Shown here in pieces: positions 50,334-61,276 of a stretch of DNA of 64,000 nucleotides. Positions within the stretch are counted from its first letter, which is position 1; every line of letters starts with the position of its first letter. A program made the position numbers and the translations under genes. This stretch comes from Saposhnikovia divaricata (lineage: Eukaryota > Streptophyta > Magnoliopsida > Apiales > Apiaceae). Where the stretch lies: assembly GCA_036435485.1 (NCBI GenBank), contig CM071595.1, positions 11,460,001 to 11,524,000 of the forward strand, written 5' to 3'. The notes under the pieces are model-generated. The model saw nothing but the letters and a program-made list of their open reading frames with translations. It did not search any database and was not told the DNA's origin.

Positions 50334-53261
50334 ATGTTACGTAATTTACGTGTTGGTAGTTTGAATGTAGGTACCTTAACGGGCAAATTTCTGGAGCTAG
50401 TGGACGTGTTGAAGAAGCGTAGAGTGGATGTGGCGTGTATCCAAGAGACGAGGTGGAAGGGGGCGCGGTCAAGAGTAGCGAACGGGTATAAATTGTGGTA
50501 TTCAGGTCTTGCCAGTTCGAGGAACGGAGTGGGTATTCTTTTGGCGGAAGACCTTATAGACAACGTCGTGGAAGTGATTAGATGCAATGACAGGATCATG
50601 GCCGTCAAGGTGGTGGTGGGGGAGATTGTGGTGATTGTGGTGTGTGCGTACGCCCCGCATGCCGGTCTGGGTGAGTCCGAGAAGGAGGCTTTTTGGGTTT
50701 GTTTAGACGGGCTGGTAGGCAGTTTTCCCGCAGATCAATTTTTAGTGCTGGGTGGCGATTTCAACGGTCACATCGGCGAGAGGTCAGATGGTTTTCCCAT
50801 GGCGCATGGGGGTTTTGGCTTCGAGTCCAGGAATGTCGGTGGGTCCGCCCTGTTGGAGTTTGCCGCGGCCCAGGAGTTGGTAATTGTGAATTCTGTTTTT
50901 CAGAAGAGGGCTGAGCACCTCATCACCTTTAGTAGTGGGGGTTACAGCACTCAAATCGATTACCTACTTGTGCGCAGCCGGGACGTTAGAGCTTGCGTGG
51001 ATTGCAAGGTATTCAGGAGTGCGGCGTGCGCTTCCCAGCACCGACTGTTGGCTATGGATCTATCCATGGGGGGTCGTGTTGTGCGCAGAAAGAGAGAGTT
51101 TAGACCCAGAATCCTTTGGAAAGGCTTGAAGGGCGAGAAGGCGGCGGCTTTCAGGGAGGCTATGCTCAACGAAGGTTGTTTTGCGAGTGGTGGAGATGCT
51201 AACTTCAGGTGGTCCAGCATGGCTAAGGCCATTAGGAGTGTGGGCGAGAAGGTGGTGGGGGTTTCCTCAGGTAGGTTCAGTGGTCATAAGGAGTCGTGGT
51301 GGTGGAACGAGGAGGTCCAAAAGAAGGTTAAGGCTAAACTTGCGCTCTTTAAAGAGCTTTTATCATCCTGTGCAGGGCCGGAGAGGATTCGGAAGTTGGA
51401 ATCTTACAAGGTGGCGAGACGAGAGGCGAAAAAGGCAGTGGCGAAAGCTAAAGAGGAGGCGTATGAAGGGCTGTACAAGCGCCTAGATACCAAGGAAGGA
51501 GCGAATGCCATCTTTAAGCTAGCTAAAGCTCGGGAGAGAGGGAGGCGCGACCTGGGGTCTGTTAAGTTTGTTAAAGATGAGTCAGGCCAAGTGTTGTTGA
51601 AGGAAGATGCTATTAAGGACAGGTGGAGTTCGTATTTCCATAATCTTTTCAACAAGGCTAGGGGGAGTGGTGCTAGGGTGGATCAAGGGGTCTCCCTTTC
51701 GCCTGTGATTTCCTTCGATCCCAGTGAGCGCATCAGCAAAGATGAAGTCAAGGGTGCATTGCAAAAGATGGCTAGAGGGAAGGAGGTTGGTCCGGATCTT
51801 ATCCCAATCGAGGTTTGGCTTTGTCTCGGAGAGGTGGGCGTTCAATGGCTAGCGGATCTGTTCAATGCTCTGCTCTTGGGTGATAAGATGCCAGCGGAAT
51901 GGAGGCGTAGTGTTGTGGTCCCTTTTTTCAAGAATAAAGGCGATGCTCAAAGTTGTAGTAACTACCGGGGTATTAAATTACTCAGTTATACTATGAAACT
52001 TTGGGAGAGAGTGGTTGATAGTCGGCTTAGAAGAGAAGTCGAAATCTCGGAGAATCAATTTGGATTTATGCCTGGGAGATCAACGATCGAGGCCATTCAT
52101 CTCGTTAGGCGCCTTATGGAAAAGTTCAGGGAACGTCGCAGAGACCTCCATATGGTGTTCATTGATCTTGAGAAGGCCTATGATAGCATACCCCGTGTAG
52201 CTATCTGGAAGAGCCTTGAGGAGAGGGGAGTTTCGTCGGCGCTCGTTAGGGTGATTCAAGACATGTACTCCCAAGCTAGTTCTTGCGTTCGGACCCCAGT
52301 GGGGGACTCCCGTTTCTTCCCGGTTGAGATGGGGCTTCATCAGGGATCGGCCCTGAGCCCGTTTCTTTTCGCCCTTATCATTGATGTCATGTCGCGGGGG
52401 ATCCAAGACGCTGTCCCTTGGTGCATGCTCTTCGCGGATGATATCGTGCTAGTGGCGGAATCGAGGAGGGAGGTGAACGACAAACTGGAGATTTGGAGAT
52501 CTACTTTGGAGTCCCAAGGGTTACGTATGAGTCGTTCTAAAACCGAGTATCTCTGGTGTAACTTCAGCGGTGAGGCCAACGAGGAAGGGGTGGAGGTTAG
52601 GATTGAAGACCAGATCGTCCCGCAGACGGATAAATTCAAGTATTTGGGTTCGATCATCCAGAAGGAAGGTGAGATTGAAGCCGATGTCACGCATCGCATC
52701 AAGGCAGGGTGGCAAAGGTGGAGGGCAGCGTCAGGGGTTATGTGCGATAAGAAAGTCCCTTTAAAGTTGAAAGGGAAATTCTATAGAGCGGCAATCCGTC
52801 CGGCGATGTTGTATGGTTCTGAGTGTTGGGCGGAGAAGAAGGCTCTCGTAAGCAAATTGGAAGGGGCTGAAATGAGGATGTTGCGGTGGTCTTGTGGCCG
52901 CACGATGTTGGACAGAATCCCGAACTCGGTGTTTAGGAGCGAGCTTGAAGTGGCGCCTTTATCTGCGAAAGTTAGGGAAGGAAGGTTGAGATGGTTCGGC
53001 CACGTGCGAAGGAGGCTGGCTGAAGCCCCAGTTAGGAGGGTCGAGAGTCTGACGGTTGTTGGGGCGAGGAGGAGAGGCAGGCCAAGGAGGACGTGGGAAG
53101 AGCAGCTCCGGATGGATTTGAAGGCATTAGACTTAAATGAGACCATGCTCGCGGATAGGTGCTCTTGGAGGCGGCGTATCAGAGTGGTGGATTCCCTTCT
53201 AGGTTGTGGCTCTGTTGTCGAGAGCCTCAGAGTTGCCTTGTCTCGATTAGCGATTTTTTAG
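50334..53261 (+). CDS. RTE LINE ORF: APE endonuclease and reverse transcriptase (975 aa)
   Basis: Uninterrupted ORF from the ATG at 50334. Residues ~1-235 are an AP-type endonuclease with the expected residues: SLNVGTLTG, IQETRWKG (catalytic Glu), YAPHAG, LGGDFNGHIG, IDYLL and SQHRLL. Residues ~480-760 are the reverse transcriptase: NYRGIKLLS, ENQFGFMPGRST, FIDLEKAYDSI, GLHQGSALSP and the catalytic FADD (CMLFADDIVLV) near residue 700. The C-terminal part includes the RTE-typical PAMLYGSECW and GRLRWFGHVRRR segments. The intact frame suggests a recent insertion. Base composition is much richer in GC than the neighbourhood. Confidence 0.92.
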   Translation: MLRNLRVGSLNVGTLTGKFLELVDVLKKRRVDVACIQETRWKGARSRVANGYKLWYSGLASSRNGVGILLAEDLIDNVVEVIRCNDRIMAVKVVVGEIVVIVVCAYAPHAGLGESEKEAFWVCLDGLVGSFPADQFLVLGGDFNGHIGERSDGFPMAHGGFGFESRNVGGSALLEFAAAQELVIVNSVFQKRAEHLITFSSGGYSTQIDYLLVRSRDVRACVDCKVFRSAACASQHRLLAMDLSMGGRVVRRKREFRPRILWKGLKGEKAAAFREAMLNEGCFASGGDANFRWSSMAKAIRSVGEKVVGVSSGRFSGHKESWWWNEEVQKKVKAKLALFKELLSSCAGPERIRKLESYKVARREAKKAVAKAKEEAYEGLYKRLDTKEGANAIFKLAKARERGRRDLGSVKFVKDESGQVLLKEDAIKDRWSSYFHNLFNKARGSGARVDQGVSLSPVISFDPSERISKDEVKGALQKMARGKEVGPDLIPIEVWLCLGEVGVQWLADLFNALLLGDKMPAEWRRSVVVPFFKNKGDAQSCSNYRGIKLLSYTMKLWERVVDSRLRREVEISENQFGFMPGRSTIEAIHLVRRLMEKFRERRRDLHMVFIDLEKAYDSIPRVAIWKSLEERGVSSALVRVIQDMYSQASSCVRTPVGDSRFFPVEMGLHQGSALSPFLFALIIDVMSRGIQDAVPWCMLFADDIVLVAESRREVNDKLEIWRSTLESQGLRMSRSKTEYLWCNFSGEANEEGVEVRIEDQIVPQTDKFKYLGSIIQKEGEIEADVTHRIKAGWQRWRAASGVMCDKKVPLKLKGKFYRAAIRPAMLYGSECWAEKKALVSKLEGAEMRMLRWSCGRTMLDRIPNSVFRSELEVAPLSAKVREGRLRWFGHVRRRLAEAPVRRVESLTVVGARRRGRPRRTWEEQLRMDLKALDLNETMLADRCSWRRRIRVVDSLLGCGSVVESLRVALSRLAIF

Positions 53262-53640
53262 AAGTTCGGCTTCAGCGTGCTCACTTTTCGTTCTGAGTGT
53301 CTTCTGTTTTTCTGTGTTTTTCTTTTCTTTTGGTTTTTGGTTTTGCAGGTGCAGGGAGCTTGGCTCGGTGTCGTCATCAAGCTGGGAGTCCCATAATCCA
53401 TCGCAGGTAGGTAAGTCCCATGTGGAGAACGCCATGGGCCTCAGGTATGTCATTGTCCATTTCCGTAGCATGTCCGTTGTATTTTACTACACTCTATATA
53501 TGTTGTGCACTCAGCCGAGGGTCTTCACGGAAACAGCCTCCCCGCTCTAAAAGTGGGGGTATGGTCTGCGTACATCCTACCCTCCCCAGACCCTGCTCTG
53601 AGCGGGATATACTGGGTATGTTTGGTTTGGTTTGGTTTAT
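50334..53640 (+). mobile_element. RTE-clade LINE
   Basis: Non-LTR retrotransposon with one long ORF, a ~380-bp 3' region and a short-repeat tail (TTTGG)n at about 53620-53640. The 3' region reads CGGAAACAGCCTCCCCGCTC, GGTATGGTCTGCGTACATCC, TACCCTCCCCAGACCC. This is the tail that, to my knowledge, plant RTE LINEs share with the TS-type SINE. The 5' leader probably reaches back to about 49.8 kb, but no target duplication could be fixed. Confidence 0.85.
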
Positions 53641-54074
53641 TCGAATGAAGAATGGAGTTTTGAGAACCTTCCTTGATAAAAATAATAATAATAATACGAC
53701 TTAGATATACTTTACATAGTATTTGAATATCAAGGAAATTTTGAATAAAATATCTCATTTTAGAACTAGTTGAAAGAATTAAATAAATATTCAGAGAATA
53801 TTTATTAAACCAGAAATAGTTTAATAATATACTTAATATAAATATTGCTCATGATTAACCCTCGAATAAGTATATACAAAATATAAATTATAGTCGTAAC
53901 CACTATTCATGATCAACCCATAGCATTCTTCATGACATATAAACATTCGAATCCGAATCCATTAAATATTCGTTCATTAAAACCTTTGTTACATTATAGT
54001 CGTAACCACTATTCATCATTACATCAATACATAATAAAAAGTTTTAATTCTTACCAAAAATCTGGGTTCTTACA

Positions 54075-54274
54075 CTTTTGGTGATCAAATTTCTGGATTT
54101 GAAAACCTAATGGAGTTTACTACACAGTTCGAGATTTTGAAAGTTTATGTAATAAGGACATTATCACCAAGAATTGTTCAAATCTCCAAAGTCTCACTTT
54201 GTACCCGGGATTTCGATATCAAGTTTTTGTTTCAGCGCTAAGTCTATCATACTTGAATTTTCATTCTAGCCATG
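54075..54274 (+). pseudogene. F-box copy 3, piece 4
   Basis: GGTGATCAAATTTCTGGATTTGAAAAC... and AATCTCCAAAGTCTCAC correspond to the ISGFENL and CPKLQSL segments of copies 1 and 2. The frame is broken. It stops at CCATG (54270-54274), the target duplication of the chromovirus. Confidence 0.65.
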
Positions 54275-54581
54275 TGTAATATATTACTACTAATTTAACC
54301 CACCGAATGCCCAATTTGATTAAATAAAGAACTACAGAGTCTTGTAAATGAGAAACACACCTAATTAAATAGAGGAAAAACAACTTGCATGACTTTTGAG
54401 AGGTCCGCTCTCTCCAATATTGGATTACTCACAAAATAATTGCATAACCCTAATTTCTCCATCGCATTCTCTTTTATCCCCTTCCTTCTGTAAAGACCCA
54501 TCTGTCCTTTTTATCTCCTGTGATATTATATTCTTGTCCTTATTATCCGAAATGACATTTCTGCCCTTGCCCTTCATTACA
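54275..54581 (-). repeat. Chromovirus 3' LTR
   Basis: 307 bp, TGTAATATATTACT...CCTTCATTACA. Shorter than the right LTR because it lacks a segment around GGAATGTTATTAACC that is present at 59401-59430. Confidence 0.85.
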
Positions 54582-54589
54582 TTACCCGG

Positions 54590-57500
54590 TGGCCAGAGTG
54601 TCACCTTATCCTTAAGGTGGAAATCCGGGAAATGTGCATCCAATGAGCTGGCCTCCTCCCACATTACTTCAAATACTGGAAGATGCTTCCACTTGATAAG
54701 GACTTCCACAATTGATGGTGACCCCTTTCTTTGGCGAACATCCAGAAGCTGTTCCGGTTCCCCCAGTATCGAAAATTCTACAGTTAGTTGTTTTGGGATT
54801 GTGGTACTAGTTGGCACCGGCCCAATACCTCGTTTCAATTATGAAATGTGAAACACAGGGTGAATCTTGCTAGTCTCTGGCAATTTGAGTTGATAAGCAC
54901 CTGGCCAATACGTTTTGTGATTGGAAATGGGCCGTAAAACTTTGCTGCCAGCTTTTCAAAAGGTTGTCACGCCAATGAACGTTGGCGGTAGGGCTGAAGC
55001 TTGATATAGACTTGCTCCCCCACCTGAAACTCCAGATCCCTGCATTTTTTATCAGCATTTAATTTCATAGTTTGCTGGGCTTTTAAGAAGTTAAAATACA
55101 AGTCATCCAAAATAGCATCGCGTTCTTGCAACATTGTCTCCACACTATCCATTGGTAATTTACCCTTTCCTACTCGATTAAACAATGGGGGATCTCTCCC
55201 ATAGAGCACTATAAACGGAGTCACCTTAGTTGACAAATGAAGGGAGGTGTTATAAGAAAATTTGGCCCAATGAATCCACTTCGACCATGACTTTGGGTGT
55301 CCATTAGTAAAACATCATAGATATGTCTCCAAAACTTTGTTGACAATCTCTGTTTGACCATCCATTTATGGATGGTAGGATGTACTTCGCTTCAATTTTG
55401 TCCCCTGATAATGAAAGATTTCCTTCTAAAAGCTGCTCATAAAAACTCTATCACGATCAGACACTATCGACCTTGAAAAGCCATGCAGTCTCATAATTTC
55501 TTTTATAAAAACTGAGGCTACGGTCACAACTATAAATTGGTGTTTAAGTACCAAGAAATGCCCATATTTGGATAGGCGATCAACCACGACTAATACCGTA
55601 CCAACCTCATGCGAAACTGGCAAAACCTCCACGAAAACCAGAGAAATATCCTCCCATACACGTTCTGGAATTGATAGAGGCTGTAACAATCCTGCTGGTA
55701 ATTGTTGGGACACCTTTTGTCGTTGACAAACTTCACCCTGTTGCACGAAAGTGGTCACATCCTTCCTTATACCCACCCAAAACCACTCTGCTGCTATTCG
55801 TAAATATGTCTTAATGTCTCCCGCATGACCCCCCATTGGTGAGCCATGGTATGCTTATAACAATAATGGAATAAACTCGGACTTACTTGGGATCACAAAA
55901 TGGTCTTTATAGAAAAGCTGGCCTTTCTTGATGTAAAAACCAGTACGGTTAGACACATTATCCAGCAACTTCTATCGTATCTAACTCAATAATGGGTCAT
56001 GTTTGACCTCCTCATCCAACTTGGTCCAGTTAATCTCAGACCAGGACACAATGCACCCAACTCAATGGTTTCTGGTTTCCCAGATTTTTGTGATAGGGCA
56101 TCAGCTACTCGATTAGCACTTCCTGGTTTGAATTGTACATCAAACGAGTAACCCAATAACTTTGTTACCCATCTTTGATACTCTACTCAAATCTCTCGCT
56201 GTTGCATTATAAAACAAAGACTCTGTTTGTCCGTATTTACTACAAAATGGTGACCCAACAAATAATGACGCCATTTTTGCACCGCCAAGCAAATCGCCAT
56301 TAATTCCTTCTCATAAACTGATTTAAGTTAAGATTTAGATCCAAACAACTTGCCGAAAAATGCTATAGGATGACTCTCCTGCATTAGTACCGCCCCTAAT
56401 CTGAATCCCAAGGCATCCGTTTCAACTACAAAGGTTTTGTTAAAATCCGGTAACGCCAACCCGGGATTTAACGCCTCAAATGCCAGTGAAGCTTTGTCAG
56501 ACCAGACAAATGCATCCTTTTTTAGTTGTTGAGTAAGTGGATGGGTGATGTATGCATACTTTGATACAAATTTTCGGTAGTACCCGGTTAGGCCCAAGAA
56601 CCCACGTAACTTCATTAAGTTTTTGGGCTGTTTCCAATCCACAATGGCTTTAACCTTGTCCTCATCTACAGCCACACCTTGAGCTGAAATTTTGTGTCCC
56701 AAATAAGCCACCTCTTTTCTCCCAAATTCATATTTCTTCCGATTCACCACTAATCGATTCTGAACCAGTTTTTCTAGAACCAATTTAAGATGCTGGGAAT
56801 GCTCCTTGGCTAAGTTGCTATAGACGAGTATGTCGTCAAAGAAGACCAGCATGAACTTACATTAGAAAGGCCTGAACAAATCATTCATAAGTGATTGAAA
56901 AGTCGTTGGTCTATTCATTAACCGAAAAGGAAGAACTAGAAACTCATAATGACCATCGTGGGTTGAAAAAGCTGTCTTGTGTGTGTCTTGGGGTCTAACA
57001 CGAATCTGATGGTATCCGGCCTTTAAATCTAGCTTCGAGAATATAGTTGCCCCGTGTAACTTGTCTAATAGTTCCACGATAACTGGATTGGGGTATTTAT
57101 CTAGGATGGTTTCCTTGTTTAATGCGCGGTAGTTGACGCAAAACCTCCAAGACCCAACACACTTCTTCACTAACAGGACAGGACTTGAGTATGGACTGTT
57201 CGAGGGTTTGATTATCCCTGCTGTTAGCATCTCCTGGATCAACCTTTCTATCTCATCTTTTTGGCACTACGGGTACCGATACGGACGAACCCCCACCGGG
57301 TTGGAACCTTCTTTCAAGACAATAGCATGCTTTTGACCCCTGACTGGTGGTAGACCCTTTGGAGTGTCAAAAACTACTTCTTGCTGCTCAATCACCTATT
57401 GTAAGAAACTCGGGACCTCTATATCTGATCCTTCCCTTGATCTGTCCTCCAACTTCGTTTTTTCGACCACATTAAGTTCCACATAGTACCCTTCTTTTTC

Positions 57501-59079
57501 CCTCCTTAACATCTTGGGCATTGCCTTTAATGAAACTCGAGAACGGACTAACGAAGCATCCCCCACCAAAGTTATCATTTTTCCCTCCGATTCAAACTAC
57601 AGAACTTCAATTTTCCAGTTATTTACCACCGTACCTAGAGTTTCTAACCACTGTACCCCGAAGATAATATCCGAATTCCCCAATTCTAACAGCAACAAGT
57701 CAACTACAATCTTCACATGGCCATATGATATTATCTCCACATTCTTACACAGACCTTGCCCCCTAATTGCATCCCGTTTCCCAGGGACACTTCAAAACTG
57801 CCAGCATTCGTCACCTCAATCCCCAGTTCAGCCACTATTGACATCGACAAAAAATTGTGCATTGTCCCCAGGTCAATCATGACCACTACTCCACTTCCCC
57901 TTACACTTCCACGTAACTTCATCGTTTTACGATTCGAGAGACCAATAACTGAATTTATGGAGACTTCAGGATGTAAGCTTACCTATGAGGCCACCTCTGC
58001 ACACACTCGCCCCAGTTCTCTTCCACTCCTTCACACCGTTACACTCTTCCACCCATAATGCCATCTTCATTGCCTGCTCCAGGCTGATGGGGTTTAACAA
58101 CCGTACCTCTGCTCGTATATCTTCCTTTAACCCATTCAAAATTTGACCCAACATAATGTTCTCTGGTAACCGCTATAAGGGAGCAATTGTTTCGATAAAT
58201 TTTTGTCGATATTCCGTCACTGTGGAGGTCTGGGCCGTAGCCAACCACTGCTCGCACAGCGACCCCCCATTCGATGGTCTAAACTTCCTCAACATAAACT
58301 CCCTCAACTCATCCCAATGTCGAATCGGTCTTCTCTCTTATTCTAAAACTGGTACCACCTCAGTGCATCCCCTTCTAATGCCTACACCACCGCTTCTAAT
58401 TTCTCCACTTCGGTCAATTTATAAAACTCAAAATACCTCTCAATCCTCAGTATCCACCCATCCGGATCCCTCTCATCAAAGAGAGGCATGTCTAACTTTC
58501 GATAACGCCATCCTCCATATCCCACACCTCCTACAACCCCTCCCTCATGGCCTCTAAACCCAGTGCTTCCTGCTCCCCTGTAACTCCCAAACCCATCAAC
58601 GTTTTCACCCACAAATATCTGGCCACTAACACCCTCACCTGCTCTTCCCCCAATTCCTTGGTCAAAATTCTCACTCCCCACCATCATGGAGCTGGTTGTC
58701 GCCCCCACTTTGTTCACACTCCTTTCGGGTTTTTTGTTAAGCAACAGCGGACCCGACTGAACCCCAGTCACCTTTGACCTTATCTCCGATTGAAACCTCA
58801 ATTGTTCTTCCTAGATAACATTCACCAAAGCCTAATGATACTTATGTGAGCGCTGAACTCTCCCTTCCTGCCAACGAGTCTAACTCCGCCCCCAACTGTT
58901 TAGTCGCCTTTGCTTGTCCCTCTAACAATAACTCCGACAACGAGTGATGCATCTTATCCACCACCCTATCCCCCGCCTTCGACACTAACTCTGTAATCAC
59001 GTCGTCTAGATTTGTTAGCTTCTCCTCAATTGATTCCACTCTCTGAGTCATCGTTGGCGGCCCTATCTTCTCTCGAAAC
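54590..59079 (-). pseudogene. Chromovirus gag-pol remnants
   Basis: Read from right to left on the minus strand. Gag pieces are at 59093-58842 and 58801-58382 (FDERDPDGWILRIERYFEFY) and 58257-57966. The protease at 57922-57731 has DLGT in place of the usual DSGA/T motif. RT is at 57242-56862 (GIIKPSNSPYSSPVLLVKK, SKLDLKAGYHQIRV) and 56852-56328 (VFFDDILVYS, GLTGYYRKFV), running into RNase H. Integrase is at 55836-55426 (VVVDRLSKYGHFL) and 55236-54967. A chromodomain is at 54838-54600 (VLIKWKHLPVFEVMWEEA, HFPDFHLKDKV). Several stops and frame shifts separate these pieces. The chromodomain places it in the chromovirus branch. No function remains. Confidence 0.85.
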
Positions 59080-59094
59080 AGCTCTGATACCACT

Positions 59095-59442
59095 TGTAAT
59101 ATATTACTATTGATTTAACCCACTGAATGCCCACTTTGATTAAATAAAGAACTACAAAGTCTTGTAAATGAGAAACACACTGAATTAAACAGAGGAAAAA
59201 TAACTTTCGAAGACTTTCGAGAGGCCCGCTCTCTCCAATCCCTAATTAGTACTCACAAAACAATTGCATAACCTTAATTTTTTCATCGCATTCTCTTTTA
59301 TCCCTTTCCTTTTGTATCCCATCTGTCCCTTTTATCTCCTAAGATATTACAGTCTTGCCTTTACTATCCGAAATGTCATTTCTATCCTTACCCTTCTTTC
59401 TGGAATGTTATTAACCATGTAGACTTTGTATCCTTCATTACA
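59095..59442 (-). repeat. Chromovirus 5' LTR
   Basis: 348 bp, TGTAATATATTACTATTGATT...TTCATTACA, diverged from 54275-54581. The primer site lies immediately inside it. Confidence 0.85.
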
Positions 59443-59560
59443 CCATGTACAGGCTTCTCCCCGAAGGATGGATTTCCTTGTATAAAACAAGTAAAAATAG
59501 ATATTGTAGAGAGGTATATGAACTTTTACGATGAGAATATGTGTAAAAATATAACATCAT
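59443..59560 (+). pseudogene. F-box copy 3, piece 5
   Basis: AGGCTTCTCCCCGAAGGATG, GATTTCCTTGTATAAAACAAG matches copy 1 at 5915-5960 and copy 2 at 38245-38285 (the DGFPCIKQV segment). Frames are broken and homology fades after about 59560. Confidence 0.65.
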
Positions 59561-59667
59561 AATACATTTGTATTAGTACTTTATTTTAATTAAAATCAAT
59601 GTTTTTTTATTAGATTATTTTTAGAGAAATGGAAATGATGGGAGTGATTAGTGCAACAATGTTTTAA

Positions 59668-60913
59668 GAATAATGCTAGACGCACAGAATTGATCAAAGA
59701 AAAACTGTACAGAATGATGTGGCAGTGCCACCTAAACTTTACATTAAAGGAATTGTCCGTCACTAACTCTTACAACTTAATTCTATTATACTTTAATTTA
59801 TTTTTAATCTTGTTTACTTTACATAAACATTTTTATAGTATCGATTTTTAATAAATTTATGTTTAAATTGAATTCATTTTTATTCTTATTTCCTGAATTT
59901 TCTTTTTTTTATTATAAAATTTATTGTTCCAATTATTAAAAAGAAATATCCCAATTATTGACTAAAATTAATGATTTTTTTTCAATACAAATTGTTTTAT
60001 TAATACTTGAATAGTAAAGAAATTGAAAAATAATATGAATCTATTTTTAATATATCAATTTTGTCATTCTTTTTTTGTATTGAAATATATCATCAAATCT
60101 AGGATATGAATTTTTTAAGTGAAGATTTTTTTGTTTAAAATTTAACTTAATTTTTAGGTTCATGTATATATTATTGATAATAGCTATAAACATTATTGTA
60201 ATAAAATATTATATTTAGTATTACTAAATTTTTCTATTTTTACCTTCTAATTTTCTTACGAACATGTGAGTATGTTATTTTTGTCTCTACGTTTATGTTT
60301 TGTAACAACTTTTTTAACTAATGTCATTTAAAATTTATAACATATGTCAAAAAAAAATCATATTTAACAAATTTTAGTATTCATGGATTAGGCCCAATTA
60401 ATAATTTCTTGAAAAGAATTTAGAAATTAAATATTGTAAATACACAAATTAAAAAAAATAAGAAAATGTTCTAGTATAGTGGTGTTTTTAAATTGTATAT
60501 TATTTTAGGGATAACCTTAAATTTATTAGATACATTTTTTTTATACCTATCACCATATCTCAATGTAATATATAAAAATATTTCAATTCAATAGTAGATA
60601 GGAGAATCGAAATAGTTTTAACATAATAATGAATTTTTAGTAGAGTTTGCATATATAGTTTATTCACATATTAATATATATTTAAAATGTCTTCTATTGT
60701 ATTTTAATTTAATATATTTTAAAGCAAGCAAGCGAATAATATAGTAATAAAATAACATAAAAATAAGTAGTAAAAATTTAAAAGATAAGGAAAATAAAGT
60801 ATAAGTGATAATAGATAATGGCCGACAACTCTTTTAATGCTAGGTTTAGGTGGCACTGCAACGTCATTCTGCACAATTTTTCTATATGCAATTCTATAGG
60901 TGTGGCATTACTC
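59668..60913. mobile_element. Non-autonomous MULE with ~110-bp TIRs
   Basis: Starts GAATAATGCTAGACGCACAG, ends ...ATAGGTGTGGCATTACTC, with inverted words CAGAATGATGTGGCAGTGCC / GGCACTGCAACGTCATTCTG. The 9-bp duplication ATGTTTTAA (59659-59667, 60914-60922) is exact. The interior is AT-rich with no coding sequence; a 66-codon frame at 59651-59851 is not a gene. Confidence 0.85.
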
Positions 60914-60930
60914 ATGTTTTAATGTTCTTA

Positions 60931-61276
60931 GAGCATCTCCAAGAGTCTCTTAACTCACTCCTAAATATATTATAAACAATTAAGCTCTTAGCAAGTTATT
61001 ACATTGATTTGTGTGTCAACTCCAACAATGCTCTCTATTATGACTCTTTATTTTATATTTTATTTATATTTCAATTCCACTTGGACAAACAATCAATAGA
61101 TGAGAGAGAAGAGCCACTATTTTACTAATAAAATATTAAATTAAGAGATACTAGTTGCTCCTAAAATAGAGGAGAGAGAAGAAGCTTTTAACTTTTTAAA
61201 GAGCCCCTATAAGTTTCTTGGAGCTTGATTTTTATTCTCTCTCCTCATTTTTTGAGTTAAGAGTTAGGAGATGCTG
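60931..61276. mobile_element. Tourist/Harbinger-like MITE
   Basis: GAGCATCTCCAAGAGTCTCT...GGAGATGCTG is flanked by TTA (60928-60930, 61277-61279); the last base differs from the expected C. The interior resembles the MITE at 5087-5448. It lies 8 bp after the target duplication of the preceding MULE. Confidence 0.8.

Larger units (their letters stand above)
48776..54074. mobile_element. Solo LTR-like unit with nested MITE and RTE LINE
   Basis: Starts TGTAACAGTCCCAGATCC and ends AAATCTGGGTTCTTACA, with a 5-bp duplication CTTTT on each side (48771-48775, 54075-54079). Removing it restores sequence collinear with the paralogues. TG...CA ends, short complementary termini and a 5-bp duplication fit an LTR. 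No gag/pol or second LTR copy was seen, so a solo LTR of about 1.2-1.7 kb, enlarged by a MULE-MITE (49404-49766) and an RTE LINE, is the best reading. Confidence 0.6.
54275..59442 (-). mobile_element. Ty3/gypsy chromovirus, decayed
   Basis: Minus-strand LTR retrotransposon: 5' LTR 59095-59442, iMet-type primer site at 59080-59092 (TGGTATCAGAGC on the minus strand), broken gag-pol, 3' LTR 54275-54581. The target duplication CCATG is exact (54270-54274, 59443-59447). The LTRs differ by many substitutions and a ~40-bp length change, so this insertion is clearly older than the Sirevirus. It interrupts F-box copy 3. Confidence 0.88.

Noticed and set aside
48776..54074. DNA transposon with CCCAGAT inverted ends
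   Set aside because: TG...CA termini with a 5-bp duplication that exactly restores the paralogue sequence fit an LTR better.
54396..54851. Plus-strand 151-codon frame over the chromovirus 3' end
   Set aside because: It is antisense to the chromodomain-coding strand and has no recognizable domain.
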